This document shows, piece after piece, positions 60,785-64,000 of a stretch of DNA of 64,000 nt. Within the stretch, counting starts at the first letter, position 1, and the number at the start of each line of letters is the position of its first letter. The notes below the pieces were generated by a model. That model searched no databases, was not told the DNA's origin, and saw only the letters and a program-made list of their open reading frames with translations. Source of the DNA: Purpureocillium takamizusanense (taxonomy: Eukaryota; Ascomycota; Sordariomycetes; Hypocreales; Ophiocordycipitaceae); assembly GCF_022605165.1 (NCBI RefSeq), contig NC_063081.1, forward strand, positions 1 to 64,000, given 5' to 3'. The translations under genes and the position numbers were made by a program.

Positions 60785-61318
60785 ATGCCTCGACTCAGTA
60801 CGCCTCTCAATCAGCTTGCAGCTGCAGTATATCGACGCCAAATTGATAGTACGTGAAATCCCTACCTCGATGTAATCAAGTCTTAGGCCGAGGATAAGGC
60901 TCCTAACTTTACTCTAGTTGAGGGGCTCCATCTCGAAACTCTGCTGGTTTTCGCAAGAGAACCAACCACGAACGCAGAGTTTCTTGATCACTTTGCCAGG
61001 AACCTTTCCGCAGACCTAATCCAGTCACTTCATGATTGGCAGGCCGACCCAGATGCGTGGGACGGGGTATATTCGAGGCTTTCAGCGCCGGCTCGGAGAG
61101 CTGTCGATGATTCTGTTGCGGCATTTTCTGCTGGAGAGACCGAAAGAGCGGCGACGATCTTTTCAGCCTTTGTTGAGTGCGTGTCTACGTGTCCTCCGTC
61201 GCACGAAGGGAATTTATTACTTCAGCCCTCTGTCATAGTGTCATTCACTCCTGAGCGTTATCGCCGTCGGCTTATTGCCTATCTTGTATGGGAGAAAATT
61301 AGCACCGTCAATTACTAG
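60785..61318 (+). CDS. Small two-exon hypothetical protein
   Basis: Exon 1 60,785-60,848 (MPRLSTPLNQLAAAVYRRQID) and exon 2 60,918-61,318 join in frame to give 154 aa. The 69-nt intron has a GTACGT donor and a CTAAC branch ahead of its TAG acceptor. Exon 2 stays open for 133 codons with normal codon use. Segments such as FLDHFARNLSADLIQSLHDWQ and SAPARRAVDDSVAAFSAG suggest an all-helical soluble protein. No signal peptide or TM helix. I do not recognise the family. Confidence 0.65.
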
Positions 61319-62057
61319 TTTGGGTTTTCTAACGATTGAGTCTAAGCTGTTAGTATCTACTTAAGCGTACCCTGCCAGTAATGCAGAAAGCCTTCAGTAG
61401 TAATTAAATGAGTATTAATAAGGTATTTCAATATACTATTTATGGATTTGTTAAGCATAAATAGAAATATTATCGTATAGTTACTACTCTTACTACAATA
61501 TATCAAGTAAATTTTAGCCCATCAAGGGCGTAATATCGTCGCATTATAGCGTCACCCGGGTTTTATCTCTCACTTGGGGTCACATATGGGCCCGTTCTCA
61601 GGCCTATACATTACGTGGCACGTCGTGCGCGGTGGTATGAAAATTCAGAAACAACTTGAAACAGTGGTATGTGCCAAACCTAGCAGCACACGCTCTGTCG
61701 CAGCGTCTACATTCAGTACTGGCAGGCGCTCATCGCGCTCCGGCCATGCTACCAATGAAACGCGCATCACCTGTCATGTTCCCCCCAACCGTCCCCCCCA
61801 GCCCACTCTCTCTCGCGATGTGTCATGTGTTATTGAAACAGACCGCCCACCTAGTTCATTGCCGTCTCCGTCGTGTAAGAGTAAATGGCACGAGAACATG
61901 GTAGTTTCCGTGAAAAATATAAAGAGTCTATAACACGCCCGGCCCGCATGAGGTAATAAAAACCCCGGTTTTGCCATGTCTGTATTGATTGTCTCTCTCA
62001 GTGCTGTTACCATTTCCTTGTCCTCGTGCTATTATCCCGTCACTCTTTAGGACAACC
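61319..62057. other. Intergenic region
   Basis: AT-rich on the left; frames at 61,574-61,933 and 61,774-62,013 lie on opposite strands with no features. No gene supported. Confidence 0.4.
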
Positions 62058-62657
62058 ATGCACGTCAACCTATTCCTCTGCGCCGCCGTCTACATATTTG
62101 TTAGGGCGACCGCCGACGCCGCCACCGCCGATAAAATCCTCGACGCGAGGGTGGTACAAGGCTCCTCTGAGGATGAAGCGGGGAAGAAGGCGGCGAAACT
62201 CAACAATCGAGATGTGATTGCAGGTGTATGTTAAAAGAGATGAGAAGATGGAGCCCGTGGCCTGTGGGGAATAAAGCTCTCTAGCATAGAAGAGTCAACT
62301 AACGTCTTTTACCACCACTGTGTACTCTAGGTATGCTCGGAATCCGACCAACCCTCTGGAAACTGCACCATATCGAAGGCCAAACCCTTTCAATTTGAAT
62401 ATACTAACCCAAATTCGTGGAAAATTAAGTACGAGGCGAAGGATTATCGCTGCGCTCCGGACCACAAGGTAAGTGAACAACCTCTGTTCCCAAATGCGAC
62501 AAACACCGTCGCTTTGAGGTGGCTAATGACTTCTCTCTCTTCAACGCCGTAGTGCTCCTCTGACTGGCAGCGAAAGTACTGCCAGGTCTCTAAATGCAGT
62601 GGGAAAGAGGTGGTTAAATGCGGCCTCACTATATATGAGAGGGGTATTGATGGATAG
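62058..62657 (+). CDS. Small secreted Cys-containing protein, effector candidate
   Basis: Three exons, 62,058-62,225, 62,331-62,468 and 62,553-62,657, join in frame to give 136 aa. A signal peptide (MHVNLFLCAAVYIFVRATADA) is followed by an acidic/Lys-rich part and about seven cysteines in the mature form, including GVCSESDQPSGNC, CAPDHKCSSDW, YCQVSKC and VVKCG. The introns are 105 and 84 nt, with canonical GTATGT and GTAAGT donors and TAG acceptors. The protein resembles small secreted fungal proteins but no named family was recognised. It stands alone between an unknown gene and a transcription factor gene. Confidence 0.72.
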
Positions 62658-62887
62658 AGTGCTTTGCGTCAACAGGCAGGCAGAGACACTAAGCTGCAAC
62701 TGCGTGCTTCACGCCTGACATGGACATGTCTGTGTAAGAGTGGTGTTTATATGTTTGTTAAACAGCTCTATCAAGCAAAATTGGCTATGGGATATCGCGA
62801 GACCCTCGCGGCATGATATGCCGGAAGTGAAGGGCTCGCTGCTGCATACAAAAAGCTCCATCCGGAGCATTCGAGAGCGACCCTTAC

Positions 62888-64000
62888 TTATCCATAACCA
62901 AGACGCATCAGATCTATTCCGCAGCGTGAAGCGGGTCCCTTCATGTCTTTGATGTTCTCGCACCATTCGCATTCGCGGCGCAGCCCACGATGACGGAAAT
63001 AATCTTGTAGAGCCCATTGCGTCGAACAAGTGCCTTGAGGTCCAAATGTGCCATTCTCGATTCCAAAGCAGTATTCCAGGCTTTGACATAACTTTCGTGC
63101 CAAGTCATCCGCGTACGATTCTATCGAGGCCAACACAATTGAGCCCTGCACAGCGGCATCTGAGAGCGATAAGTGGCTCCTTTTGGCATCCAACATGTCA
63201 AGTCGCGATACAGCTTCGAGAATCTGAAGCATGATCGTAGAGCAGAATACCCAGGTAACGGCGTCAGTAATTGATCGGAACTTGAGCGAGAATGGAAACA
63301 GCTTGTCCGGATAAGCATCATCTGCGGGATTAACCAGTCTAGAAAGGACCGGGTATGAGAATGAACCCGATTCCACCTTGTTTTGGTAGCATTGCCGCCA
63401 GTCATGGAGCTTGTGGAAATTCTGGAGGAGCATTTCGCTATAGTCATGCGCTCGAAAGTCCCCTTGGGGGAGCCCACCAGACAGGAGCTGATGTGTTTCT
63501 TCCATGATCGCTGGTACCTCTGCGACAATGTCGAGAAGCCGTGGGAAGGAGGCAGACGACTGGGCCGGGCCAATGAGCTCTCGCCACCTCTGTGGCGCGA
63601 GGCTTAGAGAGCACCTTCTTGCAATGGCCTGGATGATCTGTCGTGGATATGGAAAGTCGGTCAGTCACCGGGAGAGCAAGTGAGGCAAGCTCGACGCGTT
63701 TGGGGCGGGGCCTCATGTCCATACACATATAACACAGAGCCGCACGCAGAGGCTTCGCCAGCTCGCTGATGGCACGTCTGGCACGCCACGATGCCTCAGG
63801 AGCTCGGATATACCCTGTGCGTGTGCGCGCCAGCTCTGATCCGTCGAGAAGACAAACAGCTACGTTGTAGTTAGTCATCCGGGCCATGAAGGCGCGACGA
63901 CGGGGCCGATACCTCACACGTGGACAGAACGACAATTGCGGCCAGCGTCTCATCATTGTTACTGCCAAGATCGTGTATCACCTTGCCGAGGGCGTGGTTG
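62888..64000 (-). CDS. Fungal transcription factor, 3' part, runs off right edge
   Basis: The minus strand from the window edge encodes NHALGKVIHDLGSNNDETLAAIVVLSTCE, then a 53-nt intron (about 63,860-63,912), then ELFVFSTDQSWRAHAQGISELLRHRG. After a further join comes RWRELIGPAQSSASFPRLLDIVAEVPAIMEETHQLLSGG and the C-terminus ending LMRLGYG at 62,888. The order (activation of DETLAAIVVLS, then HxxGISELLRxRG, then LDIVAEVP) is the regulatory half of a common fungal Zn2Cys6 family. The DNA-binding domain lies outside the window. Whether it controls any gene here cannot be told. Confidence 0.78.

Overview
This window is the left end of a chromosome from a filamentous ascomycete. It opens with about 25 CCCTAA repeats, which is the C-rich strand of a TTAGGG telomere. 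Its genes are split by 50-105 nt introns with GT...CTAAC...AG signals, and the repeat-rich DNA shows C-to-T changes at CpA as expected from repeat-induced point mutation (RIP). Dikaritin-type genes, Zn2Cys6 regulators and proteinase K-like proteases point to Pezizomycotina, probably Sordariomycetes. The genus cannot be read from the window alone.

Layout. 1-149 telomere. 150-10,160 RIP-decayed subtelomere holding a dead telomere-linked RecQ-type helicase on the minus strand. 10,165-15,205 decayed AT-rich repeats with interstitial telomeric motifs, an unidentified decayed reading frame and a hairpin tandem array. 15.4-18.95 kb a healthy divergent pair of F-box genes, bounded on both sides by inverted copies of the same telomeric-motif repeat. 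19.7-29.2 kb secreted and accessory proteins: a subtilisin-like protease, a DUF7730-like protein, an HExxH asp-zincin protease and a 613-aa secreted protein with dibasic sites.

29.5-44.8 kb is the main find, a probable RiPP (dikaritin-type) gene cluster. It has two paralogous SAM methyltransferases, an ABC-C transporter, three UstYa-like membrane proteins with paired HxxHC motifs, and a 100-aa secreted precursor carrying four exact copies of LYPVTWP at an 18-residue period, separated by Lys-Lys/Lys-Arg sites. Synonymous differences between the copies show that the peptide itself is under selection. The expected scheme is secretion, Kex2-type cleavage at the dibasic sites, oxidative cyclisation by the UstYa proteins, methylation and export. 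A broken defensin-like gene lies beside the transporter.

45.2-48.2 kb holds a REI1/ZNF622-like protein and a polysaccharide deacetylase. 48.7-59.95 kb looks like an amine-use cluster: an APC-type permease, a Zn2Cys6 regulator, two DUF3445 (heme-dependent oxidative N-demethylase-like) proteins and a copper amine oxidase between them. 60.8-64.0 kb holds two small intron-containing genes (one a secreted Cys-rich effector candidate) and the 3' part of a fungal transcription factor running off the right edge. Most genes have several exons; exon boundaries given were worked out by hand from frame, splice signals and family motifs.
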